Below, in pieces: positions 35,177 to 46,972 of a DNA stretch of 64,000 nucleotides. Numbering within the stretch: position 1 is the first letter of the stretch; every line of letters begins with the position of its first letter. The translations under genes were made by a program, and so were the position numbers. The stretch lies in the NCBI GenBank assembly GCA_025667525.1, contig CM046876.1:476986557-477050556 (forward strand), given 5' to 3'. The notes under the pieces are model-generated. The model made no database searches and had not been told where the DNA came from. It saw only the letters and a program-made list of their open reading frames with translations. The stretch is from Glebionis coronaria (Eukaryota; Streptophyta; Magnoliopsida; Asterales; Asteraceae).

Positions 35177-36612
35177 AGGAGGGTGGTTGAATAGTTTTTT
35201 AAATTTACTTGTTAAAAATGGGTTTTAAAAAACTTAGGCTTGAGCAAATATGTGAAATCTTCTTATACACAATACGGACAAGGGATAGTGCAACTAAGCT
35301 AAAATCACAAGTATGTGCAAGTAAAGAATAATGAATGTAAAGAGGTAAGGAAAAGAAAGATCAAACCAAACACCAAGGATTTATAGTGGTTCGGCAACGA
35401 AGCTCACTCCTCGTCCCTACTCCATTTCTCGAATACTCCTTACTCGAGAGTTCACTAATCAACAAACTCCTTAAGGTGGAGAAACCGTACAAGACGTCGC
35501 TTAACCAGTTTCCGACTCTAAGCTAAAAGTCGAGCCCTAATCTTAGCTAGGACCAATCTACACCAATATACTTTAAGGACTAAGTATTAACCTTTCTACA
35601 TACGCAACTTTCAAATAGACACAACTATTTGGATCTTCACAAAACAACTTCCAAATAACACAACTACTTGGATCTTCACAACAAAACTAAAATAAATGAA
35701 TAAAACGTGATCTTTAATAGATCTTGAGGTAGAATCAACACTTCAAGGATGAAAGCGTTCTTCTCTTTGTACTTGGAGAGGAAGAGATGAGAGGAGAATT
35801 ATTCACTTCTAACAAGTAGTAATCAACCAAATAACCAAGGATTTGAATGATTTAAGAAGTATGGTTGAATCTGAAAATTTGTGTGCAAAAGAGGTTAAGA
35901 GAAAATCTGAGAATGGTCCACTATTTATAAGACAAAAGCCCAACAGCTCTTTCTGGACGCGGTTCCTTATTGATGCCAGTGGTTACATATCAATAAGGAA
36001 CCGCATAGGCATTTAAGGAACTGTGGAGGTAGACTCCACGTCCTTTTGTCATTTAGTGGGGTAGACACATCTGGTGGAATAGTTATCCTTAAAGGATATT
36101 CCTAAACCATATGGAATATGCCATTTTCAAATTCTCAAATATTTAATTTAATAAAACATTTTCTTAAAAATAAAGTTTAATAAAAAACTTTGTCACATTT
36201 AATAAAAGGTGAGTTTTAAGAAAACTTAAATCCTTGATCACTTAATTAAGATGAAAACTTATTTGTTCATACCTTAAGTGATAATGGTTGAAATGAAAAA
36301 GTACTTGAACTCAAGAATTCGTTTTTCGTTGTTTTCGTAAATGCTTGTTTTTATATATTTTTGTAATCAAAACAAAGCGAGACCAAAAAATGCAAGTAAC
36401 GTTTTTAGGCACCATTGCGTTAAAAATCTCTCCCTTTTGATTTCGACAACACTTAAACTCAATCACATGAAAAATAAGATTTTCGAAGACGAGTTTATTT
36501 CATTTCTCCCCCTTGTCGAAGCAAAAAGGATGCAAAAGTCTTTGTAGAAGAAAAGAATCGGACTTTGCAAATGCTTCCCCTTGGTGCTTACTCCCCCTTG
36601 CTTGGGGCATGA
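35177..36612 (-). mobile_element. Probable copia-type LTR and 3' internal fragment, minus strand
   Basis: Read on the minus strand, this begins with a purine-rich stretch characteristic of the 3' internal region of large copia elements (GACAAGGGGGAGAA and CAAAAGGGAGAG). It continues into sequence with a promoter-like CCACTATAAATCC and ends near TTCAACCACCCTCC, a common end-type for such LTRs. The classification is inferred from motif resemblance. Its left edge abuts the copia gag fragment and its right edge the gypsy LTR. Confidence 0.4.
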
Positions 36613-37284
36613 TGTGCGGAGATATGTATAGTGATATAATTTGAGATTACGTTATAGGGTAAATTAGAAAATTACCTTTAGGAAAAAGGTAATAGACTAA
36701 TATTACCAATGACGAATTCAATTAAACACGTGAGTGAATCAAGTTCGTTGTACACGAAGATCTTATGAATTTGAGACGTTTTGCTTCGTTTTGGACAATT
36801 GATTTGAATTGATTTTCGGTTTTTAAACTAAAATTAAAGTCTACTAATTTTAAACTATTTAAAATTAGCCTAAAGTGCATGAATCGTTTACCCCGCTATA
36901 TTTTAAAATCTACAATCAATTAATTACTTAAAAATTAAAACACTATTTAAAAATTAATCTAAATAAAAATCTATAAAAGTAAATCTATTTAATAAAATTA
37001 ACTTTTACTCTATTTTAAAAAATCTAATTAAAACTTTTTAAACTAATTACTTAATTAAAAATTACTTTAAAACAAATCTTATTTAAAAACTATTTTTATT
37101 TAATTCTAAAATTATAAAAATCTAATTAATTAAAAATAAACTAATTAAACTTTTTAAATTTAATAAAAACATTTTTTTTAAAGTTTATTAAAAACGAAAG
37201 TGAAGTAGTCAAAAGTTACTTATATGAAATCTGCCAAACTACAACTTAACTATATTAATAAATTCTCAAGTAAAGAAATCAAAA

Positions 37285-37358
37285 GGGCATTTAGCCCAGA
37301 TGGTAAACACGCTTGATAAATAAAAGGGAGGTCTCGAGTTCGAGACCCCTGAGGGACG
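37285..37358 (+). other. tRNA-like relic inside the 3' LTR
   Basis: Contains an A-box-like TAGCCCAGATGGTAA and a B-box-like GAGTTCGAGACCCC, with the T arm pairing GGTCTC/GAGACC, about 45 bp apart. There is no proper acceptor stem, so it is a tRNA-derived fragment (SINE head or tRNA pseudogene) rather than a gene. It is also present in the 5' LTR. Confidence 0.55.
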
Positions 37359-38732
37359 AATTTTTGTGAATTATTACTTTTTGACAGAAGAGATAAAAAC
37401 CAGTCACAGGAGTGACTTTTGAAGCTTATTATGTTTTAAGCTGTTAGAAAACAACTTATTGAGCTTAACAGATCAGTGGATCTGACAAGCTATATGCTTG
37501 ACAAGTTAATCAAGCAAAATTTCAAGCGAACCAGTTAACACAAAACTAAATCAAATTCACATAAATCAAATTCACAAAGCTCACAGTAAATCAAATTCAA
37601 TTACAACTTAACTCAGCAAAAAACAGATATAACTGGCATATTAAGCAGTAACACAAAACTACAAGAATCAAATACTCAACAAATATTTTAGCATCAGTTC
37701 AGACACAAAAGCAGATCAAGCACAAGTTAAGCAAAATCAGTAATACATTCACCAGCAATCAACTTCATATATCATCAATAACACTAAAGCACAACACCAT
37801 AAATTTGACTGAGTTATCAGCAAGAAATTAGCAGAAGACAATAAGATTAACAAACAATAACACCCAATATGATAAAATAAGCTAATCAAATTCAAGTAAT
37901 TTAACCAGCAACATTAAGTAACCAAAACTGATTTAGTGATTAAAGTAATTCCCAAAACAGTTAGTGTTATCACTCTCAATCTACTAACTTGGTTACATAT
38001 GAAGCTTAGGCAATAATCAAGTAACAGTAAACGAAAATCAGACCAGTAACCAGCAACTATGACAGTTCAAATACACACAAATTATCCTACATGAAATCCT
38101 AATCTTATTTCAGTAAGTAAAAACTAATCTCATCACCTCAATAGATAAAGTAAAACAGAAACGTCATATCACTCGAATAATCAGCATAACAGCTTAACCA
38201 TAACAATTCAGATACATTTATTACACTAAACAGATTAATAAAACTCAAAATTAAAAACGTAAGTAAGTAGAACCTATTGAAGTGGACCTTTGAGACGAAG
38301 GTCAGCGCTGAGCTGCCTTATGAACCGGAACCGAACCACCATAAATCACCATTCTTATTCAAACGATACCAACAATCGAACCATCATCACAAACGAACCA
38401 ATCTTAACTGTTTGTGAATATTTTCCAGTAGGGAAAATATTATATCCAATTTTTTACTTCTAATATTAAATCTAAACTATTAATTAGTTTAAATTTAACA
38501 TATCAAACATTATTAATGTAAAACAGTTATAAGACTTAATTTGTAAATCAATTTTAGCAGAAAAAGTAAATAAATGAGACAGAATGTAAATTAAAATGAC
38601 TGAACTTTTATTAATTTTCCAGTAACAATACAAAGCTTGATAAAAAGAAATACAAGATTTAATCCTAAAACAAATTCTACATAATAACTTTAAAGTAAAA
38701 GAAAGGAGGATTTTTTACAAGTAAATTGGGGG

Positions 38733-38741
38733 TTTTTATAG
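38733..38741 (-). promoter_or_regulatory. Putative TATA box of the gypsy LTR
   Basis: CTATAAAAA on the minus strand, within GGTGGCTATAAAAACCCCC, about 1.0 kb from the LTR start, where a U3 promoter is expected. Confidence 0.5.
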
Positions 38742-39743
38742 CCACCCCTAAGGCTTGCTGAGGAGGATATTCGGATCTCTTTTGGAATATTCTTCTTCAA
38801 TTTTAGCCCTTGATCTTCTCTTTCTCTCTCTTTGATTGATCGGATGGTGGATATATCACAACTAGCACACGGATTGCCAACGTGGCATCCGTGTGTGCTA
38901 GTTGTGCTTCTTTGAAGCTCTCTGATTGGTTGAATGGAGAAAATGAGGTGTCATCTCCAATAGTTAGATGCCACGTAGCCACTGCATACCATTCTTTCTC
39001 TTCCTTAAAGATTGGGGGTTTTATTTCCCCCATACGTGATTAGCACGTGAGATCAAAACCCCCAATATTAATTAACTTTTTACTGGTTAGGGTTTATGTG
39101 AACAGTGACTGTCACTGGTTATTTTGGAAGAGGAGATAAATGGGGAAGAAAGGGGAAAGACATAGGATATATCGATAATAATTTAATGTTGAGTGGGTGA
39201 AACGGTTTGGTTATATAATTGGTGGAAAGTGACGTGTGGGTGAAAAAAATGGTTTTGTGAGATAAAATGTAACGTGTTTATATACAATTTACCAAACCCT
39301 AACTTCATTCGTTTCTCATTCATTTATTTGGGCTTGGGCCCGAGTAAAGATTTCCCATCCGTTTAATGATACTCCTTTTGGGCCATTAAGAATTGCTCCA
39401 AAAAACGTGAGTACTCACTTCCCATTTTGGGCTTTTTTGGATTTTCAAAACACTTCATAAAATTAACTTGAAACTTGAATGGGCTTTTGAGCCCATTTAC
39501 CCAATTATGGGACCCACTTGGCCCGTTTTCTCGATAAATGATGAAATCCACTAAAGTCGAGCTCGATTTTGGCTTTGTTGATCTTTATCTTCAAACTCGT
39601 GTCGATATTTGCCGGTTTTCGCGAACTTGGTACCTACACACATTCAAACAAGAAACAAGCATATACAAGGCACTTTTGATACATTAATAGCATTATTTCA
39701 TTGTTTTAAGCTACAAATGATATGAGTATTTAAGCTCATATCA

Positions 39744-39759
39744 AATTCTCCCATGCTAA
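39744..39759 (-). other. Polypurine tract
   Basis: On the minus strand TAGCATGGGAGAATT abuts the LTR start TGATATGAGC; this is the plus-strand primer position for reverse transcription. Confidence 0.65.
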
Positions 39760-41751
39760 GCAATTGCCGTGTCCTCACGCAATGATAAAATTAAACATTA
39801 GCTACACCATTATTCAACTTATGACACTTAATTTTGCAAAGACATAATGTATTGCTTTCATTATTGAAAAATAACTTTAAGGATCATAAAACTCGAATAG
39901 ATTCATCGTTCCCCGACTTTTCACTTTTCCATGCCAAGTGCAAAAACAAGATCATTGTTATTATAAGTTAGCAAACTAACACGAACTCATGTGGGCTAAT
40001 TATTCACTTAGACTCCCTTATTCCTAGGTGTATCTCTTATATTTTATTGTTGTCTTGAATGATCACGAGGATGCATTGTTGACTTATTTCGATAATTTAT
40101 TAGGCCGAAAATAAAGTGAACGATTTAATCAATAGTTAGCTAAAAGACAAAATCTTTTAAAACTGCTTCTCGGGACCACATAAAGTTCATATCTTGGCAT
40201 AACTTGCTTCGCGATTTGAGACCTTTCTCGGACCGATATTTGGCAGCGACTTTATACTTCAAACCTTGAGAGACGTTCATGAAATAATGGTCTTCTCTTC
40301 ATATAGGAATTTCTTCACTTGAAGTTTTGAGAGATTCATACTTGGACCACGACTTCTTCATTTTTCTCCAATCTTTATTTGGGATTTTGATATACAACGA
40401 TTCGCCTCCTTTTTGGACTTGGCTTCATTTATCCTCATACCTTGTTATGGTCTTTTTGGATAGACTTCTCCATGACTTTTGGGGAGTATTTGCTTTTCGT
40501 CGTGTGTCTCGATCCTTCATATTGATTTTCGATAAATGATTCTTCACATCACTTGAGATCTTTAGCAATAAAACATAGCCCTCATGTCTTGTTAGGACCT
40601 TTTTGGACTCGCCAATCTTCGCATCCCGCTTCAATAAGTTATGCCTTGGATATGAACTCTAATCCATACCGAGCAACTTTTAAACGATCTTGGACTAGAA
40701 GCTAAGTAACTTTTCAAATCGTTCAACCTTATTTATTGCAGATAAATTTATTAACAAGCGATGGGAGAATAGGCTTATAATTAACTCACATAAATTCCCG
40801 AAAGAATACCAAACTTATAATTGGCTCTATCATCTCTTGTTCTCCATATTGTAAAATTTCAAAAATGTGAAATCAATGGATACTTAGCCTATTAAATCAA
40901 AGTTTTGAGTTTTCAAGTCATCTATAGGATCTTGCATCTTCTTATACTTTTTCAAGTTTTAGAATTTGCGTTTTAAAGTTCCCTTGATAAACGACTTTCT
41001 AGGATCAATTATAGGAGCTTGCGAAAAGTTCTTGTTCTTAACTCGTATGAATTAAGACTTTCACGTTTTAAAGCTCCCTATATAATAGCCTAGCAAAACT
41101 TAATTCAAATACGTTAAGGAAAAGCTAAGGTTAAAAACCGAGTCGAGTAAAAAACTATTCTTATTTTCACCAACGGAAAGCCTACATTCGTGTCAAAAGC
41201 ACTTATTTTATTTATTAAAACTTCAAAAAATAACACTAAAAAATTTAAAATTTTATTGAAAAATGAGAAAAACAATACGTTTGGACACGACAAAAGCAAT
41301 TGCAAGCGATTATATCGATTGACTCCCCCATGCTAAAACCAAACATTGTCCTCAATGTTTCTTAGCTCAAGAGTAACACCCCCTTGCTAAAATACGAAGA
41401 GTCTAATGCAAATTCCTAGCATGGAAAGAGCACGCAAATCTATAAGCCGTTTATTAATTATGCCTCAAGATAAAACGTTAGTCGATAAAAATCAAGGGAT
41501 AGAAAGTGTGACCCTTTTTGGCATTCAAAGAATGGAAGATCAAGTGAACCGGCAAAAACCGAACACGAGAGTCTTCAAATATTAGGGTCGTACCTAAGAT
41601 TCACAACACAACAAAACACGAGCACGAGCTTGAAAGATCAAGCCTTATTAGGTGTTAGAAAATAGAAAGAAGATAGAATATATGGGACTCCCCCACAAGG
41701 CACCTCGTTTTTGTTCACCGAGTCATGAGCTCGACTCGATCCCCGCATTCA
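39760..41751. other. Non-coding internal region of the gypsy element
   Basis: Where pol would lie in an autonomous element. I found no RT, RNase H or integrase motif on either strand, only short spurious frames. Confidence 0.6.
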
Positions 41752-44700
41752 TTAGTCCTTAGGGACAAAGGTGAAAACCGGCACAATGGAATAGAAACCA
41801 CCATGAAGCACGATGCCGGGGTCAAAGATCTCATCCTCGTTGTCGGATGACAAACGAGAGGATAAAACTCTAACACAAATCTCTAACAAGAGATGGTAGT
41901 CACAACTAATGGTATGGATGTAGCATGCTCCCCGAGATAAACTCGCACCAAGATGATTAAAAAGTCTTTCAATTATTGCATCGGTGAAAGGCCGAGATTT
42001 CCCTAAATCAACGATTCCGGGATCGAATACCTCGTCCTCGGTAGAGAAAGGAATAGACAACAAGGTGTCGTCCCCCCATGCTAATCCTAAGTCATATAAA
42101 GCACATGGTAATGGTGGTACAAAAGTCTCAACCATAGTGGTTTCAACTTGCATGACTTTGTTGACCTTGTCACTCTTAGGAATGTGAATAAAGGGGTCAT
42201 GGTACTCAAAACGAGTCGCATGAAAAAACCCGCACATTAAGATCAAAGCGAGTGGGAAGGATAATAGGAGCAAAAGTAATTTCTCCCTCCGGGTCAACAT
42301 TATCATCATCATAAATCGGGTGATCAAACCAAGAGTCTTCATCACCGTCATTAGACTCTTCCTCAAATTCCGAAGAATGTCTATATAAAGAAACTCATCA
42401 ACCTCCTTCATAAGAAGATCATCATCACAAAGGTTGTGAGATGTAGGAGGTATGATGTTCTCAAAATCCTCTTGAAACAATGGATTATTGTTCAATGAAA
42501 CTTCAAAGAGAGGATTTGAGTAAGTCACAAAAGTGTCGTCATCCTTATCATCACAAGAGATATCCGACAAAGTATCGAGTGTGTCACACTCGGATATAAG
42601 ATCATCATTCTCATTTAAAGGCAATTCATCGGCGAATTCCTCGAGAATGGTAGGTAAAACACAAGAATCACGTTCGATCTCGAGATCGGAAATGTCTTCA
42701 CTTCCCCGTGGAAGTGGATCAATGATAGCAAAAAGTTCATCGACGAACTTATCACATGAATAGTCACTAACCTCACTCGGTGTAAAGTTAAGAATCAAAG
42801 GCTCTTCAATAGAAGTTTGTGCCTTAGGAACATCAACATGATCCTTAGAAGAGAGTGAAAATGAGTCCATCTTCAAAGATTGTTCAATTAAAGCAATATC
42901 ACTCTCAGGATCAAAATTCTTACTATCAAACTCACTAGCATCAAATGGTGCACTAAGGTATTCATCAATTTGTTTTTCAATCTTAGAACTTTCATCCTCG
43001 TGTGGAGTGAGTATAGATGAGGAAAGGTTACAACATGTTTCAACAAAGCAAGCTTCTTCATTTGATTTTAACTTTTTACTTTCACAAAATGGAGTTTCTA
43101 AAATTGGAAAAACACCTTTATCAAAAAGAGCTTTCTTATTACTTTCAATTGTTTCAACAAGTTTTACACTTTCAATTTTCTTAGGAGCAAATCTTGGAAT
43201 CTTTTCCGGTTTAAAAACAATGCTTTTATCACCATAAAACAATTTAATTTCCTCTTTCCTCATATCAACTTGAATTTGAGCCGTGCACAAAAATGGTCGT
43301 CCTAAAATAATTGGCACACGAGGATTTGTCTCATAATCGACTATAGCAAAATCGGCTAAGTACAAGAAATTCCGCACTTTCATAATGACATTTTCCGCTA
43401 TACCAACCGGTCGAGTGGTGGTACCATTAGCAAGCTCAATGATCATACAAGTGGTACTAAGTGGTGCATAGTCAATAGTCTTCGAAAGGGCTAGGGGCAT
43501 TATGTTAATTCTAGCTCCTAGATCGGCTAGGCCTTTGCAAACCCCAAGCTCATTGAAAACACAAGGTATCAAGAATTGACCTGGATCTTTATATTTCTCG
43601 GGAAAGAAATCAAAGAAAACCGAGGTACTAATCACATTCAAAGTAGCCTTAGTGACTTCTAGAAAAGTTTCCTTAGGTGGAGGCTTAAACTCAATCACTT
43701 CAACTTCATCTAAATTCTCACAATCATCATAAACGGTTATGGCCTTAAGCTCTCCCTTCGGGTTTAGAATGGTATTACTAGGTAAGCAACCCGAAGAAGA
43801 TGATGGTTTAGACATAAATCCCTCAAACATCGAAAGCAATTTATTTTGACCTTGTTCCAAACTTTGTTGCATACGATTATGACTTTGCTCTAATCTTTGC
43901 TCAAAACGGTTTTGGTTTTGTTCTAGCCTTTGTTGATTAAGCTCAATCTTATTGTTTTTCCCTTTAATCGTATTTTGAAACTCGTTTTTCAAAGTTGCCA
44001 TTTGTCCTTGAAGATTATTTTGAAAAGCTTTCAAATTTGCCTCATTTGATTTTATGTAGCTTGACAAATCATTTTGATTATTCCCTTGAAAACCTTGATT
44101 GTTTTGATTAGCATTAAATCCATTTCCTTGATTATAATTACCTTGGTTACCACGGTTAAAATTATTCCAATTATTTCCATTGTTGTACCTATTTTGAATC
44201 GGTGGAAAACCCGGTGGAGCAACATGATTTTGACGAGGAACTTGACCGTTGGAGCCATAAGTTCCCGTCGCGGCAAAAGCACTAGCTTGATCAAACCCCG
44301 TGTTTAAACAAGCATAATTAGGATGTGCTCCACCACATGATACACAAACATTCTCAACCATATTAATGGATCCATGAGGATTCTTCCTAAACTCATTCAA
44401 AAGCGTGTCAATCTTAGAGTCCAATCTAGCAATCTCGATATCAGATGAATTCACATTGGAAACAACCGGTGTGTTTCGTGAATATTGTGCTCTAGACTTA
44501 TCCTCAATTATTCTCCACGCGTCTCTCGGAGTTTTTCTTAAAAGATTACCACCCGCGGCGGCATTTAAAGAATCTTGTTCAATCATATTAAGCCCATTAT
44601 AGAAAGTATTTATTTGATGCAATTCCGAGAAACCGTGGTGTGGACATTGTCTCAACAAATCTTTAAATCTTTCCCATGCAACCCCAAACGATTCATGCAC

Positions 44701-45237
44701 TTTTTGTTCAAATCTAGTGATCTCGTTCTTAAAGTGTGTTGTCTTAGATGGTAGAAAGAAATAATTCATAAACTTAGACACTAAATCATCCCATGTTAAG
44801 ATCGAACCCGGTGGTTCTTTCTCATACCAAAGCTTAGCATTACCCTCGAGCGAGTACGGAAAAAGCATGAGCTTAATCACGTCATTCGGCACATCTCTAA
44901 ACTTGAGAGTCGAGGTAATTCGATTAAAATTCCGAATGTGAGAATGCGGGCTATCGGTCTCATTGCCACGAAATTGGTCGGCACGAATGACCGATAAAAG
45001 ACCCGTCTTAATCTCAAAATGATCCGCCAAAATAGCCGGCACAACGATTGCTTCCCCATACCCTTCGGTGGGTGCACGGAGCAATTCCTCCATTGTTCGA
45101 TTATCGGCCATCTCTACAATAATAGGTGGAAGCTCGGGTTCCACTATTCGTTGTTGACGATTTCTGTTTCTACGAGGAATATTTTCAAGCCTATTAAAAT
45201 CAATCACAAGACGAGAAGCACGTAATTGCATACACAA
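41752..45237 (-). CDS. Gypsy gag-protease polyprotein, 1161 aa
   Basis: Single open frame. Residues of roughly 80-240 form a retrotransposon Gag domain (LMLFPYSLEGNAKLWYEKEP, WDDLVSKFMNYFF, AWERFKDLLRQCPHHGF). A zinc-knuckle-like CVSCGGAHPNYAC follows at about 300. Next come an Asn/Gln-rich segment, a Gln-rich coiled-coil-like region with QQRLEQNQNRFEQRLEQ, and an aspartic protease region (GLADLGARINIMPLAL, VPIILGRPFL), where Arg replaces the more usual Ser in DLGAS. The tail is acidic and contains EDEVFDPGIV and EDEIFDPGIV near the end. In a short stretch (about 42380-42240) the shifted frame is acidic like its surroundings, while the open frame is Leu/Met-rich, suggesting two compensating frameshifts. 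The start at 45237 is the first ATG. Forms virus-like particles in intact relatives (family knowledge). Confidence 0.9.
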   Translation of the reverse strand: MCMQLRASRLVIDFNRLENIPRRNRNRQQRIVEPELPPIIVEMADNRTMEELLRAPTEGYGEAIVVPAILADHFEIKTGLLSVIRADQFRGNETDSPHSHIRNFNRITSTLKFRDVPNDVIKLMLFPYSLEGNAKLWYEKEPPGSILTWDDLVSKFMNYFFLPSKTTHFKNEITRFEQKVHESFGVAWERFKDLLRQCPHHGFSELHQINTFYNGLNMIEQDSLNAAAGGNLLRKTPRDAWRIIEDKSRAQYSRNTPVVSNVNSSDIEIARLDSKIDTLLNEFRKNPHGSINMVENVCVSCGGAHPNYACLNTGFDQASAFAATGTYGSNGQVPRQNHVAPPGFPPIQNRYNNGNNWNNFNRGNQGNYNQGNGFNANQNNQGFQGNNQNDLSSYIKSNEANLKAFQNNLQGQMATLKNEFQNTIKGKNNKIELNQQRLEQNQNRFEQRLEQSHNRMQQSLEQGQNKLLSMFEGFMSKPSSSSGCLPSNTILNPKGELKAITVYDDCENLDEVEVIEFKPPPKETFLEVTKATLNVISTSVFFDFFPEKYKDPGQFLIPCVFNELGVCKGLADLGARINIMPLALSKTIDYAPLSTTCMIIELANGTTTRPVGIAENVIMKVRNFLYLADFAIVDYETNPRVPIILGRPFLCTAQIQVDMRKEEIKLFYGDKSIVFKPEKIPRFAPKKIESVKLVETIESNKKALFDKGVFPILETPFCESKKLKSNEEACFVETCCNLSSSILTPHEDESSKIEKQIDEYLSAPFDASEFDSKNFDPESDIALIEQSLKMDSFSLSSKDHVDVPKAQTSIEEPLILNFTPSEVSDYSCDKFVDELFAIIDPLPRGSEDISDLEIERDSCVLPTILEEFADELPLNENDDLISECDTLDTLSDISCDDKDDDTFVTYSNPLFEVSLNNNPLFQEDFENIIPPTSHNLCDDDLLMKEVDEFLYIDILRNLRKSLMTVMKTLGLITRFMMMIMLTRREKLLLLLLSFPLALILMCGFFHATRFEYHDPFIHIPKSDKVNKVMQVETTMVETFVPPLPCALYDLGLAWGDDTLLSIPFSTEDEVFDPGIVDLGKSRPFTDAIIERLFNHLGASLSRGACYIHTISCDYHLLLEICVRVLSSRLSSDNEDEIFDPGIVLHGGFYSIVPVFTFVPKD

Positions 45238-45871
45238 TTAAGACGAGAATTTAGAGGATTGAAGAAAAGAAATTAGACAAGAAGAAGATTATTTTTGGTA
45301 TTTATTTGGTATTGCTCAATCAATAAAAAACAAGGAATAAGGATAACTACTATGGAAGTAAATTACCCTCGGTTGACTTTGAAACGATAGGTGAAAACCT
45401 AAACGTCTCGAGGTTCAATAAGTAAACAACAAAAATAAGATTTATTACTACTTGAGTCGGCCAACCAATAATAGGTTGTCCCTCTCAATATACGCACAAG
45501 CAAGCGGGGAAACGAGGTGGCACAAAGCACTTAAAAACCTTTTTCCTTAGACGGCCTTTTATAGCACGTCGCCTTATACCCACCTTATAGTTTGTATAAA
45601 TCGAGTTCAAACTTCTTATTAGTATTTATCTATTTTGCCTTTTATTTTTGTTTTGGATTCGAATACAATAGCTAGATGATGAAATCCCAACTAAGGCCTT
45701 ATTTGGAAGATATGTAAAATTATTGTTCTACGTAATACAATATACTATTCACAAAAAACGAGAAAAACGATACATACTATATAATAGAAAAATAACAAAA
45801 CTTTCCGAGGACGGAAAGGGTCTTCAAATCAACGATCAACAAATCTCCACAAAGGTGAATCGTACACAAGA

Positions 45872-45889
45872 TCCCCGGCAGCGGCGCCA
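45872..45889 (-). other. Primer-binding site, tRNA-Asp type
   Basis: Minus-strand TGGCGCCGCTGCCGGGGA, ten bases from the LTR end. It matches the complement of the plant tRNA-Asp 3' end with one mismatch (C for T), and is typical of Athila/Tat-type gypsy elements. Confidence 0.85.
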
Positions 45890-45899
45890 AAATTTATTA

Positions 45900-46972
45900 T
45901 GCGCGGAGATATGTATAGTGATATAATTTGAGATTACGTTATAGGGTAAATTAAAAAATTACCTTTAGGGAAAAGGTAATAGACTAATATTACCAATGAC
46001 GAATTCAATTAAACACGTGAGTGAATCAAGTTCGTTGTACACGAAGATCTTATGAATTTGAGACGTTTTGCTTCGTTTTGGACAATTGATTTGAATTGAT
46101 TTTCGGTTTTTAAACTAAAATTAAAGTCTACTAATTTTAAACTATTTAAAATTAGCCTAAAGTGCATGAATCGTTTACCCCGCTATATTTTAAAATTAAT
46201 TACTTAAAATTTAAAACACTATTTAAAAATTAATCTAATTAAAAATCTATAAAAGTAAATCTATTTAATAAAATTAACTTTTACTCTATTTTAAAAAATC
46301 TAATTAAAACTTTTTAAACTAATTACTTAATTAAAAATTACTTTAAAACAAATCTTATTTAAAAACTATTTTTATTTAATTCTAAAATTATAAAAATCTA
46401 ATTAATAAAAAATAAACTAATTAAACTTTTTAAATTTAATAAAAACATTTTTTTAAAGTTTATTAAAAACGAAAGTGAAGTAGTCAAAAGTTACTTATAT
46501 GAAATCTGCCAAACTACAACTTAACTATATTAATAAATTCTCAAGTAAAGAAATCAAAAGGGCATTTAGCCCAGATGGTAAACACGCTTGATAAATAAAA
46601 GGGAGGTCTCGAGTTTGAGACCCCTGAGGGACGAATTTTTGTGAATTATTACTTTTTGACAGAAGAGATAAAACCAGTCACAGGAGTGACTTTTGAAGCT
46701 TATTATGTTTTAAGCTGTTAGAAAACAGCTTATTGAGCTTAACAGATCAGTGGATCTGACAAGCTATATGCTTGACAAGTTAATCAAGCAAAATTTCAAG
46801 CGAACCAGTTAACACAAAACTAAATCAAATTCACATAAATCAAATTCACAAAGCTCACAGTAAATCAAATTCAGTTACAACTTAACTCAGCAAAAAACAT
46901 ATATAACTGCCATATTAAGCAGTAACACAAAACTACAAGAATCAAATACTCAACAAATATTTTAGCATCAGT
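45900..46972 (-). repeat. 5' LTR of the gag-only gypsy element, truncated by insertion
   Basis: Matches 36613-37699 of the 3' LTR up to GCATCAGT, then switches to TGTAACACCCC of the array LTR. The remaining about 2.0 kb of this LTR should lie beyond the right edge of the window. Confidence 0.9.
46559..46632 (+). other. tRNA-like relic inside the 5' LTR
   Basis: Same tRNA-derived segment as at 37285-37358, with a C-to-T change in the B box (GAGTTTGAGACC). Its presence in both LTRs means it was part of the element before the last transposition. Confidence 0.55.

Larger units (their letters stand above)
36613..39743 (-). repeat. 3' LTR of the gag-only gypsy element
   Basis: About 3.13 kb. On the minus strand it starts TGATATGAGC just after the polypurine tract and ends ATCTCCGCACA. 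Its low-coordinate 1.09 kb matches 45900-46972. The high boundary rests on the TG plus the adjacent purine tract. Confidence 0.8.
36613..46972 (-). mobile_element. TR-GAG-like non-autonomous Ty3/gypsy element, interrupted
   Basis: Minus-strand element: 3' LTR 36613-39743, polypurine tract, 2-kb non-coding stretch, gag-protease ORF 41752-45237, tRNA-Asp primer site 45872-45889, and 5' LTR 45900 onward. The 5' LTR is cut at 46972 by insertion of another element. The two LTRs match closely over 1.07 kb (a few substitutions and one indel of about 10 bp). No RT, RNase H or integrase motif is present in 39744-45899, so movement would depend on enzymes from an autonomous relative. The clade is probably near Athila/Tat, from the tRNA-Asp primer site and the DLGA-type protease. 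Confidence 0.85.

Noticed and set aside
37285..37358. Functional tRNA gene
   Set aside because: Box motifs are present, but no acceptor stem pairs and the anticodon arm is poor; kept only as a tRNA-like relic.
44052..44307. Ile/Val-rich frames opposite and beside the gag gene
   Set aside because: Shadows of the Asn/Gln-rich segment of gag in other frames.
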